DNA of 64,000 nucleotides. It comes from Acidobacteriota bacterium (GTDB taxonomy: Bacteria > Acidobacteriota > Terriglobia > Bryobacterales > UBA6623). Under the pieces are notes generated by a model. It searched no databases and had not been told where the DNA came from. It saw nothing but the letters and a program-made list of their open reading frames with translations. Shown here in pieces: positions 54,601 to 61,579 of the stretch. Position numbers and translations under genes: made by a program. Positions within the stretch are counted from its first letter, which is position 1, and the number at the start of each line of letters is the position of its first letter. Location of the stretch: positions 124,001-188,000 of the forward strand of contig WGMB01000003.1 in NCBI GenBank assembly GCA_016125275.1, read 5' to 3'.

Positions 54601-54790
54601 AGATGCCATCCTCATTGCTGACGGCTTCGCGCCGGTGGCCGGTGCTTTCATTGGAAAGCGTCACGGAAGCTCCCGGCACGGCGGCGCCGGAAGGATCGTG
54701 AACGACGCCGGTAATCTCTCCGGTTGGGGTTTGTGCGAGCACGCTGCAGGCGAACAGCGCCAGAGCTGCTATTGGAAGGGCGACTCTCAT
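51620..54790 (-). CDS. Oar-like TonB-dependent outer-membrane receptor
   Basis: 1,056 residues. A signal peptide is followed by a carboxypeptidase-regulatory-like domain (about 25-105: GEITGVVHDPSGAAVPGASV). A TonB-box-like EVTVTGEAV-type segment, a plug (VRDLPLNGRNVLDLTSLIPG) and a long barrel ending in SLKYTF follow. This architecture is expanded in Acidobacteriota and imports large ligands, often oligosaccharides. It is the first gene of the receptor/beta-helix/sulfatase/Tat-protein unit. The start ATG lies 6 bases after a weak TAGCCT; there is no strong Shine-Dalgarno. Confidence 0.88.
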   Translation of the reverse strand: MRVALPIAALALFACSVLAQTPTGEITGVVHDPSGAAVPGASVTLSNESTGHRREAVSNEDGIYSAALLPLGPYTVRVQAPGFRVTERTGLELSALQSLRVDFLLELGDVTETVTVTGEAVQVDTRSPSQGMLIDDRRVRDLPLNGRNVLDLTSLIPGVNRLSTTVRASYNQQRLFLNGTRDTSVSFLMDGSSVNYSHRGRGLNLPPPDAVQEFKILTAGIDAEYGRGASVMSAVTRSGTNDFHGSAWEFLRNDALDARNFFSENVPKLRFNQFGATAGGPIRQNKTFFFGSYQGLRIREDELSTGAFPPTAAELAGDFSASGRVITDPQTGQPFPGNRIPVNRFDPVALRLLEFVRQPNRPNGSYVEQASTTNNADQFMARIDHQITQRNQLTGRYFQDFNRSLEPFSGSDFTGYNGEEGSYRQQTLTVEDTHIFGTKVVQTARFTFNEFDYHESNTQQGDLTTFGATDFVHAGGPVDTRPNIAVSGRFGLGVGRDRQRLHDNWGFADTVAVTQGDHQLKFGFTAEANRFYYTDNNKTGGSFDFNGSRTGEPFADFLQGLPRRFDQASPFATNQKYTYIGLFAQDAWRIHPRLTASLGLRAEIFNAWREDNGQISSFVAGAQSARFPTAPVGLLFQGDKGFPYQRDANNLGPRVGLAWDVFGDGRTAVRSSFGIYYDALTAEMAGGVSAPQPFGLTLRVNTPESLSRPYAGRDNPFPFTVDPQNAQFVTPIQIDKSFNPDLGNPYIMSWTTGVQQQLTDSLMLDVAYVGNGGRHQILLRELNPAIYGPGATVGNTNERRSLYPDFGSIGQLYSDGISYYHALQAQLNKRFSKGLTFSANYTWSKTIDEGGTGNSFANEGQQGYQSPFDRRQNRGPSEIDVRHRVAGSWLYELPFLKQSSGWVKGAFGGWELGGIVTLQTGKPIALFSGQDNSLSGIGNDRPDVIGDPNLSNDRPRAQLIDAWFNTAAFAPNPIGQFGTAGRGIVYGPGAANIDMSLRKSFRIREGHALQVRWEAFNALNHVNLGDPEGDLNQKGFGRITSASSARIMQVSLKYTF

Positions 54791-54925
54791 CTTTTCAGGC
54801 TAGGCGCCGCCCTGTTTCACGGCAGTTTCAGCGCCGAGCCATCCCATGAAGGTCGCGTCAAGACTCTGTTTCGGCTCGAATTCCGGTTCGCACGTCGAAA
54901 TGGATCGCGTTATGATCTTCGCTCG

Positions 54926-55282
54926 ATGACTCCGGAGGATTTTCGCCGCATCGCGCTAAGCTTCGAAGGCGCGGAGGAAGGCTCACACATGGGCGCGGCG
55001 GATTTCCGAGTCGGAGGGCGCATCTTTGCGACGCTGGCTTCGCAGGACGAGGGCTACGGCAACTTGATGCTGACGCCGGAAATCCAAGAGGATTTCCTGG
55101 CCGACGCGCCGGAAGTCTTCCTACCCATCAAGGGCGGCTGGGGCCGCAAGGGCATGACGCACATCCGCCTCACGCAGGCCGACGAAGACACGTTGCGAGG
55201 GGCCCTGCAGACCGCTTGGAGGCTGCGCATCGACAAGAATTCGAAGCCCCGTCCGCGCCGCAAGACCCCGAAACCGCGCTGA
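54926..55282 (+). CDS. MmcQ/YjbR family protein
   Basis: 118 residues. MTPEDFRRIALSFEGAEEGS, then FRVGGRIFATL and a C-terminal helical segment, match the MmcQ/YjbR fold, a small predicted DNA-binding-like domain of unknown role. The basic tail (KPRPRRKTPKPR) could bind nucleic acid. TATGAT at 54911-54916 ends 9 bases before the ATG and no Shine-Dalgarno is present. It is a single gene, divergent from the TonB receptor. Confidence 0.85.
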   Translation: MTPEDFRRIALSFEGAEEGSHMGAADFRVGGRIFATLASQDEGYGNLMLTPEIQEDFLADAPEVFLPIKGGWGRKGMTHIRLTQADEDTLRGALQTAWRLRIDKNSKPRPRRKTPKPR

Positions 55283-55336
55283 GCCGGGCACCCGATCCGC
55301 ACACGGCGGACGCGGATCGGTTATGATGCTGCCGGT

Positions 55337-56260
55337 ATGTCGATCCGCGTTGCGATCCTGGGTTCCGGCAATATCGGAACGGATTTGATGATCAAGATTC
55401 TGCGCCACGGTGAGGGCCTCGAGATGGGCGCTCTGGTGGGCATCGACCCGGATTCGGACGGGTTGGCGCGGGCCCGCCGCCTCGGAGTGGCCACCACGCA
55501 CGAAGGCCTCGACGGCCTGCTCGCCATGCCGGAATTCTCCGACATCGACCTGGTCTTCGACGCCACGTCCGCCAAGGCCCATCTACGCCACGCCGAAGTG
55601 CTGCGGAAGGCCGGCAAACAGCTCATCGACATGACCCCGGCCGCCGTCGGCCCGTTCTTAGTACCCGTCGTCAATATGGGCGAGCACGTCGAGGCGCCGA
55701 ACCTGAACATGGTGAGTTGCGGCGGCCAGGCAACCATTCCCATGGTGCATGCGGTCAACCGAGTCGCAAAGGTGCGCTACGCCGAGATCGTCGCGTCGAT
55801 CTCGTCGAAATCGGCCGGTCCAGGAACGCGGGCCAACATCGACGAATTCACCCAAACGACGGCCCGAGGCCTGGAGGCTGTGGGCGGCGCCGAGCGCGGC
55901 AAGGCGATCATCGTTCTCAATCCGGCCGATCCGCCGATCCTGATGCGGAACACGGTGTTTTGCCTCAGCGATGATGCCGACGAGGCCGCCATCGAGGAGT
56001 CGATCGGCCAGATTGCGGCCGAGGTGCAGAAGTACGTGCCGGGCTATCGTCTCAAGCAGAAGGTGCAGTTCGAACGGATCGCCAAGGACGCGCCGTCTCC
56101 GGCCCCCGGCGGCGGTCTCAAGACCTCCGTCTACCTGGAGGTCGAGGGCGCGGCGCACTACCTGCCCGCCTACGCCGGCAACCTCGACATCATGACGTCG
56201 GCCGCCAAGGCGACCGGCGAGTTGCTGGCGAAGAGGATGGAAATGGCGACAGCGGTCTAG
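55337..56260 (+). CDS. Acetaldehyde dehydrogenase (acetylating)
   Basis: 307 residues. The N-terminal Rossmann loop is [12 protein letters not shown] and the catalytic cysteine is Cys128 in [12 protein letters not shown], followed by the conserved [20 protein letters not shown] block. This is the DmpF/MhpF/BphJ type, converting acetaldehyde and CoA to acetyl-CoA with NAD+. In known systems it channels acetaldehyde from its partner aldolase, encoded here 66 bases downstream. TATGAT at 55322-55327 ends 9 bases before the ATG. No other meta-cleavage pathway genes are present nearby. Confidence 0.94.
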   Translation: MSIRVAILGSGNIGTDLMIKILRHGEGLEMGALVGIDPDSDGLARARRLGVATTHEGLDGLLAMPEFSDIDLVFDATSAKAHLRHAEVLRKAGKQLIDMTPAAVGPFLVPVVNMGEHVEAPNLNMVSCGGQATIPMVHAVNRVAKVRYAEIVASISSKSAGPGTRANIDEFTQTTARGLEAVGGAERGKAIIVLNPADPPILMRNTVFCLSDDADEAAIEESIGQIAAEVQKYVPGYRLKQKVQFERIAKDAPSPAPGGGLKTSVYLEVEGAAHYLPAYAGNLDIMTSAAKATGELLAKRMEMATAV

Positions 56261-56283
56261 GCCGGCTGTCGCGCCCGCTTCAC

Positions 56284-56317
56284 CACGGCTCACGGCCCAC
56301 CGTTCACGGCTTACGGG
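56284..56317. repeat. Short ACGGc/ttACGG repeat cluster
   Basis: The gap between the dehydrogenase and aldolase genes contains repeated units of the form CACGGCTCACGG, CCGTTCACGG and CTTACGG in direct and imperfect inverted order, resembling dispersed REP-like elements seen in some high-GC genomes. Only one copy was noticed in this window. Confidence 0.4.
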
Positions 56318-56326
56318 TTCACCCAC

Positions 56327-57328
56327 ATGCGCATTTACGTTCAGGACGTCACCCTCCGCGATGGCATGCACGCCATCCGCCACCAGTACACGCTGGAGCA
56401 CTGCCGCACGATCGCCAAGGCCCTCGACGAGGCCGGTCTGGACGCGATCGAGATCACGCACGGCGACGGGCTGGCCGGATCGAGCTTCAACTACGGCGTG
56501 GGGCTGCACACGGACCTGGCTTGGATCGAAGCCGTCGCCGAAGTCGTCGAGCATGCGAAGGTCACGGTGCTGCTCATCCCGGGCATCGGCACGATCGAAG
56601 ACCTGGAGGAGGCCTACGCCGCCGGCGCTCGGTCAGTGCGCGTGGCCACGCATTGCACCGAGGCGGACGTCGCCAAGCAGCACATCGAGAAGGCCCGGCA
56701 GTTGGGGATGGATGTGGCCGGCTTCTTGATGATGGCCCACATGAATTCCCCCAGCGGGTTGGCGGGGCAGGCCAAATTGATGGAGAGCTACGGCGCGCAC
56801 TGCGTGTACGTCACCGACTCCGCCGGGGCGCTGGTGATGAACGACGTGCGGGAGCGCTTTCTGGCCTTTGGCGAAGCCCTGCAGCCGGAAACGCAGCGCG
56901 GCATGCACGCGCACCACAACCTGACCCTCGGCGTCGCCAACACGATCACGGCGCTCGAATGCGGCGCCAACCGCGTGGACGCCTCTCTGGCCGGCATGGG
57001 AGCGGGGGCCGGCAACGCGCCGCTCGAAGCGCTGATCGCGGTGATGAACCGCATGGGCTTCAAGCACGGCTGCGACCTCTACAAGCTCATGGACGCCGCC
57101 GACGATCTCGTGCGCCCCCTCCAGGACCGGCCCGTGCGCGTGGATCGCGAAACTCTCTCGCTGGGCTACGCCGGCGCCTACTCGAGCTTCCTGCGCCACG
57201 CCGAGAGAGCCTCGGAGCGCTACGGCATCGACACGCGGGAGATCCTGGTCGAGGTCGGCCGGCGCAAGCTGGTGGGCGGCCAGGAAGACATGATCGTCGA
57301 TGTGGCGCTGGATCTCGCCAAGGCCTGA
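56327..57328 (+). CDS. 4-hydroxy-2-oxovalerate aldolase
   Basis: 333 residues. DmpG/MhpE/BphI signatures: [16 protein letters not shown] (catalytic Arg and metal Asp), [14 protein letters not shown] (metal histidines) and [18 protein letters not shown]. It cleaves 4-hydroxy-2-oxovalerate to pyruvate and acetaldehyde, passing the aldehyde to the acetylating dehydrogenase. It lies 66 bases downstream of that gene with the repeat cluster between them. The usual hydratase and ring-cleavage genes are absent, so the source of the hydroxy-oxo acid is unknown. Confidence 0.94.
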   Translation: MRIYVQDVTLRDGMHAIRHQYTLEHCRTIAKALDEAGLDAIEITHGDGLAGSSFNYGVGLHTDLAWIEAVAEVVEHAKVTVLLIPGIGTIEDLEEAYAAGARSVRVATHCTEADVAKQHIEKARQLGMDVAGFLMMAHMNSPSGLAGQAKLMESYGAHCVYVTDSAGALVMNDVRERFLAFGEALQPETQRGMHAHHNLTLGVANTITALECGANRVDASLAGMGAGAGNAPLEALIAVMNRMGFKHGCDLYKLMDAADDLVRPLQDRPVRVDRETLSLGYAGAYSSFLRHAERASERYGIDTREILVEVGRRKLVGGQEDMIVDVALDLAKA

Positions 57329-57334
57329 CCGCTC

Positions 57335-58810
57335 TCAGGCCTTGTAGTCGTCGAAGTAGCGCACCAGGATCTCCGCATCGTCACGCTGGCCAAGCAGCGA
57401 CCCGACGATGCAGAAGAGCAACGAGAACAGCAGCGACCACACGAAGGGGTCGAAGTCCAGGAAGCTCCGCGTCCCAAAGGCCAGGTACTGCGCCAGGAAC
57501 GTGGTGAAGCCTCCGAGGATGCCCGCCATGCAGCCGGTCTTGTTCATGCCCGGCCAATACAGGGAGAGACACGTGGGCGTGAGGAAGGTAGCGGCAAGCC
57601 CGGTACCCGAGAACACCACGATGTACTGCAGGAAGTCCGGCGGGCGCAGGGCGAAGACCAGGCAGACGGCCGCGACGCCGATCGTCGAACCGAGCGTCCA
57701 GCGCTTGGCCTGCTTCTCCGTCAGGGACTCCTTGCGGTTGCGCTCCACCATGTCGCGGACGATAGCGCTCGACGAGACCAGCAGGAACGAGCTCAGCGTG
57801 GACATGATGGCCGCCATCGGGCCGGCCAGCACCAACCCGGCGAGCCACGACGGCACCGCGGCCATGATCGTCGCCGGCATGGCGTGGTCGGGGGCGACGA
57901 GGTCCGGCACGAGCACGCGCCCGGTGACGCCGATGAGGATGATCGCCGGGTAGGTGAGGATCACGTAGAAGGCCACCAGGACGAGCGCACGGTTCAGGCC
58001 GGCCGGGTTGTCGGCGGCGAGGTAGCGGGTCATCAGCGAGGGCTGCCCGGCCCCGGCGAAGGGCCAGATGAAGAAGAACGAAATTGCGGCGGCGATGGGC
58101 AAGAAGTTGCTGGGGCCCATCGGCGAAAGCAGCGCCGGGTCCTGCTGCTCCAGTCCGGCGCGAATCGCCTCCAACCCGCCGGCCTTCGAGATCGCGAAGG
58201 TCACCGTGATGAGCACGCCGATCAGCATGACGACGGCCTGAAAGGCGTCCGTCCAGGCGACCGCCCGAAAGCCGCCGTATGTGGTGTACAGCGTGACGGT
58301 CACAGCGAAGCCAAGCACGCCCCACAAGTAGGGAACGCCCAGGACGGCCTCGATCACCCGCGCGCCGGCCACGTACTGGGCCACGATGTAGCCGGTGTAG
58401 AGGATGATGAGCGCCACGCCGGAGACGCCGCCGATCATCGGCGAGTCATAGCGGTCCCGCAACAGGTCCGGAAAAGTCAGTGCGCCGGTCTTACGGCCGA
58501 CGTAGGCGATCCGTTGACCGAGCAGTCCAAAGCCCACCAGCACCGAAATCACGTAGCCGGCGATCCACAGCAGCATCGAGTAGCCGTTGGTGTGCGCCAG
58601 CGCGGGCACCCCGATGAAGCTGCCGCCCGAGGCGGACGTTGCGATCCAGGTCAGCCCGAGAACCCACGGACCAATCGACCGGCCGCCCACGAAGAACTCT
58701 TCCATGTAGGCGCCGCCGCGGGCCTTTCGTTGGGCCAGCCAAGCGAAGAAGAAGGTTGCCAGGAGGTAGGCGAGAAAAGTGCCCCAAACAGCCGGTCCGG
58801 TTTCGTACAA
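57335..58810 (-). CDS. Sodium:solute symporter, PanF-like
   Basis: 491 residues with about 13 membrane segments. SSS features: EEFFVGGRSIGPWVLGLTWI, the Na+-site helix TLYTTYGGFRAVAWTDAFQA and MAAIMSTLSSFLLVSSSAIV. The gene is preceded by a YhdT-like small membrane protein gene, the arrangement of yhdT-panF in E. coli, so pantothenate or a related carboxylate is the likely substrate; the sequence alone does not settle it. The start follows the YhdT-like stop by 3 bases. Confidence 0.85.
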   Translation of the reverse strand: MYETGPAVWGTFLAYLLATFFFAWLAQRKARGGAYMEEFFVGGRSIGPWVLGLTWIATSASGGSFIGVPALAHTNGYSMLLWIAGYVISVLVGFGLLGQRIAYVGRKTGALTFPDLLRDRYDSPMIGGVSGVALIILYTGYIVAQYVAGARVIEAVLGVPYLWGVLGFAVTVTLYTTYGGFRAVAWTDAFQAVVMLIGVLITVTFAISKAGGLEAIRAGLEQQDPALLSPMGPSNFLPIAAAISFFFIWPFAGAGQPSLMTRYLAADNPAGLNRALVLVAFYVILTYPAIILIGVTGRVLVPDLVAPDHAMPATIMAAVPSWLAGLVLAGPMAAIMSTLSSFLLVSSSAIVRDMVERNRKESLTEKQAKRWTLGSTIGVAAVCLVFALRPPDFLQYIVVFSGTGLAATFLTPTCLSLYWPGMNKTGCMAGILGGFTTFLAQYLAFGTRSFLDFDPFVWSLLFSLLFCIVGSLLGQRDDAEILVRYFDDYKA

Positions 58811-58813
58811 AAT

Positions 58814-59050
58814 CTATCGCTCCACGCCATCGCCCAAAAAGGCGAGTCCATACCAGGCGGCGACGACGAGGAAGACCAGCCAGGGAGTGAGAATCGACCA
58901 AAAGGCCCACGCCGGAACGCCCATCACCACTCCGGCGGGGTCGGCGTCATAGACGGCATAGGAGCCGCCCACCACCCAACTGCCGGCCAGCAACCACAGC
59001 CCCACGGCGGTGAGGGCTTCGCGGCGGGTACGGCGGTAGTTGGGCTCCAT
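58814..59050 (-). CDS. YhdT-like (DUF997) small membrane protein
   Basis: 78 residues from the ATG at 59050 (MEPNYRRTRREALTAVGLWL). It has two membrane segments separated by GGSYAVYDADPAGVVMGVPAW, as in YhdT/DUF997 proteins that accompany PanF-type symporters. Its role is unknown, possibly an accessory subunit. TATCAT at 59060-59065 (minus strand) ends 9 bases before the ATG. Confidence 0.82.
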   Translation of the reverse strand: MEPNYRRTRREALTAVGLWLLAGSWVVGGSYAVYDADPAGVVMGVPAWAFWSILTPWLVFLVVAAWYGLAFLGDGVER

Positions 59051-59081
59051 GAAGCGGCGATGATAGCAAAAACGGGGCAGG

Positions 59082-60296
59082 TCAAGGATCGAGAATCGAT
59101 CGAAGCTCCGCCTCCAGCGCCTCCCCCATGCCGGCTCGGGAGAACGATTGCGAGCGCCTTCGACCGGCCGCGCCGACCGTCCAAGCCAGCTCCGGATCTT
59201 GAAGCCATGGCTCGACGGCAGCGGCAAACGAAGCCGCGTCCGGGGCGCAGAGCCGACCCGTGACGCCGTCGAGAATCGTCTCGCAAGGCCCTCCCTCGCG
59301 GACCGCCGCTACGGGACGCCCAGCCGCCATAGCCTCCACCGGAACCAACCCAAAATGCTCGCGCGGCGGCGTGTAAAGCAAGCACCGGCAGCCGGCGAGC
59401 AGCGCTTTGCGAACGGCGTCGGACGGGTTCGTGAGAAAGCTCACCTGCGCGGCGAGCCCCAGGCGCACCGCAAGAGCTCGGAGCCGTTCCAGTAGAGTCC
59501 CCATCTCCGGCCGGCTCTCGTCGAAGCCCCCGGCGAGCTGGAGCTCCAGGCGGTCAAAGAGGTCCTTGGGCAGTCTCGATCGCAACTCGCCGAGGGTCTC
59601 GATGGCGACCTCGAGATTCTTGGACGGATCGAACCGACCCAGCACGAGCAGGCGGATTGGGCCATCTTCGGCCGGCGGGGGCACATCCGCAAACTCCTCC
59701 ACTGCGACTCCCGGATAGAGGACGCCGGGCCGAGGCAGCCGCGGGAAGGCCTCGGCGAAGCGGTCTCCGGTGAAACGGCTGTTCACCAGCACGCGGTCGG
59801 CGGCGGCCAGACCCCGCTCTTCGAGCCGGTCGAGCGGTCGCCGGTAGAGTCGATAGAGCCCTCTCTTGGGGGGAGTCAGGAGCACATCGGGAAAGTGGCA
59901 GTAGAACAGCACCGGGCAAGCCGCTCGCCGGCACAGCAGCGGGATGGAATGCGCGACCAAGTCGGCGATCGCCACGTCGAACCCGCCAGGCTCGCCCCCC
60001 AGCGACCAGCCGACCGCCATCGTCCGAAGCACGTTGCAGGGAGCCCGCAGGCGCCCTAGGATGTTCGCCGGCAGAAAACCGGCGCGCTCACGAATGTCGA
60101 TCGAGCCGTCCCGCGCTTCCTCGAAACAGCGTTCCCGGTCCACGCGCGCGGTGAAGACGGTCACGCGATGGCCGCGGTCCCGGAGCGCGGCGGCGACGTC
60201 GAGGACCCAGCGCTCAGCCCCTCCCAGACCCATCGTCGGATGCGCGATGGCGATCCGCAACGACGACTGCAAGCTGGCTGAAGGCCGGCGACTCAT
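59082..60296 (-). CDS. ALG2-like alpha-mannosyltransferase (GT4)
   Basis: 404 residues from the ATG at 60296. Motifs correspond in order to eukaryotic ALG2 as I remember it: HPTMGLGGAERWVLD (19-33), FTARVDRERCFEEARDG, FYCHFPDVLLT (131-141), LYRRPLDRLEE, ADRVLVNSRFT (167-176), VLYPG, NPSDAVRKALL, YTPPREHFGLVPVEAM (308-323; E-x7-E at 313/321) and GGPCET. ALG2 adds two mannoses, alpha-1,3 and alpha-1,6, to Man1GlcNAc2-PP-dolichol. No membrane helix is visible, so a peripheral enzyme on undecaprenyl- or polyprenyl-PP-glycan is likely. It begins 5 bases after the ALG1-like stop. Ordinary bacterial GT4 mannosyltransferase is the alternative. Confidence 0.88.
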   Translation of the reverse strand: MSRRPSASLQSSLRIAIAHPTMGLGGAERWVLDVAAALRDRGHRVTVFTARVDRERCFEEARDGSIDIRERAGFLPANILGRLRAPCNVLRTMAVGWSLGGEPGGFDVAIADLVAHSIPLLCRRAACPVLFYCHFPDVLLTPPKRGLYRLYRRPLDRLEERGLAAADRVLVNSRFTGDRFAEAFPRLPRPGVLYPGVAVEEFADVPPPAEDGPIRLLVLGRFDPSKNLEVAIETLGELRSRLPKDLFDRLELQLAGGFDESRPEMGTLLERLRALAVRLGLAAQVSFLTNPSDAVRKALLAGCRCLLYTPPREHFGLVPVEAMAAGRPVAAVREGGPCETILDGVTGRLCAPDAASFAAAVEPWLQDPELAWTVGAAGRRRSQSFSRAGMGEALEAELRSILDP

Positions 60297-60301
60297 CGCC
60301 C

Positions 60302-61513
60302 TCACGCGAATCCTAAGCGCCGCCAGCCGCCGGAAGCTTCCTCGGCCCACAACGGGCCGTTTTGGGCAAGGCTCTCGCGAAAGCGGGCGACCTGGGGCGG
60401 CCGGACCGCTTCGTCGAGCAGGCGAGCGAGCCCGGCGGCGTCGCGAAACGTGCGCCCCTGGACGCCGTCTTGGACCAGCTCCGCGAGGCACGGTCCGTAG
60501 TCCAGGGCCAGGACCGGCGTCCCCGCCCCGAAGAAGTCGACGATCTTCATCGGCAGGTCGATCCCCGAGGACGAGCTGTGCAGGCTCAGGCCCAGATCGG
60601 CGGCTCGCAGCAGGCCTCGATAGTCAGCCGGAGAGAGAAAGTGCGTCTGGACCGCGGCGCGTTTCAGGGGCAACGCGGCGATGCGGGCCTCGTAGGTCGG
60701 GCGCAACGGTCCTTGGCCGGTCAGCAGTACGAGAAGTCGAGGAGCCGCCTCGTCGCAGTCCCTCAGCTTGAGGGCTTCGAGCAACAGCTCGATATTTTCG
60801 TCGGCCGTCCAACTGGTGGGGCAGACCAAAACGGCGTCGGCCGGGAGGGCGTCAGGAAGGATGCGGCGCAGTAGGGCCCGCCGCGCCTCCTCGCTGAGCG
60901 CCGGAGCGATCGATAATGGTCGGTCGTAGACGACTTCCAGAGGGCCTCGCAGGCCTCGGCGGCGCAGATCCCTCCGCATGGCTTCGGAGACGCAAAACGC
61001 TCCGTCTGCCAAGCCGCCGGCCCACATCTCGTAGCGCTCGGCCCAACGCACCGCGAAGCTCCGGCCCAACCGCAGGGCAAGCAGGGAAAACCCAAAGTTG
61101 TGCCAATCCGCCACAAAGCGAGCCCCCCGCAGGCGCGCCACGCAGGCGCACAGCCAGAGAGTGGGCAGGCTGGGAGGATTCTGCGCCAACACCGTGCCGC
61201 CCCGGGGGCAGCAGGTCCACAGCAGGCCTGCCAAGCTCCAGTGCAACAGCGCAACGCGCCGGAAGGTCCGCCACAGAAAAGCTGCTACGCCGGCGTCGCG
61301 CGGGGCGGCTGGCAGAGATCGCAACTCCCGGACTTCGATTCGAGGGTTCGCTAGGGCCCGTTCCGGCAGAGGGGTTTCGCAATAGCCCGCCAACGTCACC
61401 GAGAAGCCTGCCTCCGCCAGAGCGATCGCGTGATGCGTCATACGAGGGCTTCGGCCGAGATCGCCGAGCACGACGACGAGCGCGCGCCGCGGATGAAATG
61501 TGGCGGGGCCCAT
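60302..61513 (-). CDS. ALG1-like beta-mannosyltransferase (GT33/GT4-related)
   Basis: 403 residues. It closely follows eukaryotic ALG1 motif order as I recall it: VVVLGDLGRSPRM (13-25), HAIALAEAGFSVTLAGYCE, QNPP (111-114), ADWHNFGFS (135-143), ERYE, CVSEAMRRDL, VYDRP (195-199), TSWTADE (233-239), LTGQGPLRPTYE, ADLGLSLHSSSSGIDLP, MKIVDFFG (322-329) and CLAELVQDG. ALG1 adds the first beta-1,4-mannose to GlcNAc2-PP-dolichol. The eukaryotic N-terminal membrane anchor is missing here. It is first in a two-gene unit with the ALG2-like enzyme, matching pathway order, and is divergent from a GT28 enzyme. TATCAT at 61526-61531 is 12 bases upstream of its ATG. Confidence 0.9.
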   Translation of the reverse strand: MGPATFHPRRALVVVLGDLGRSPRMTHHAIALAEAGFSVTLAGYCETPLPERALANPRIEVRELRSLPAAPRDAGVAAFLWRTFRRVALLHWSLAGLLWTCCPRGGTVLAQNPPSLPTLWLCACVARLRGARFVADWHNFGFSLLALRLGRSFAVRWAERYEMWAGGLADGAFCVSEAMRRDLRRRGLRGPLEVVYDRPLSIAPALSEEARRALLRRILPDALPADAVLVCPTSWTADENIELLLEALKLRDCDEAAPRLLVLLTGQGPLRPTYEARIAALPLKRAAVQTHFLSPADYRGLLRAADLGLSLHSSSSGIDLPMKIVDFFGAGTPVLALDYGPCLAELVQDGVQGRTFRDAAGLARLLDEAVRPPQVARFRESLAQNGPLWAEEASGGWRRLGFA

Positions 61514-61524
61514 CGCGGAAAATC

Positions 61525-61531
61525 TATGATA
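61525..61531. promoter_or_regulatory. Overlapping divergent -10 boxes
   Basis: TATGAT on the plus strand (61525-61530) and TATCAT on the minus strand (61526-61531) overlap almost completely in the 66-base gap between the ALG1-like and GT28 genes. Either could serve as a -10 element, so the two directions may compete or be co-regulated. No clear -35 elements were fixed. Confidence 0.5.
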
Positions 61532-61579
61532 CGCCTACAGGTGGGGGTGAACTGGGGCTCCGGTCGGGCAGGGAGGGGG

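Noticed and set aside
21577-58810. Functional link between coaX and the PanF-like symporter
   Set aside because: The genes lie 35 kb apart with no shared regulation visible; both could serve CoA synthesis, but the sequence does not show a link.
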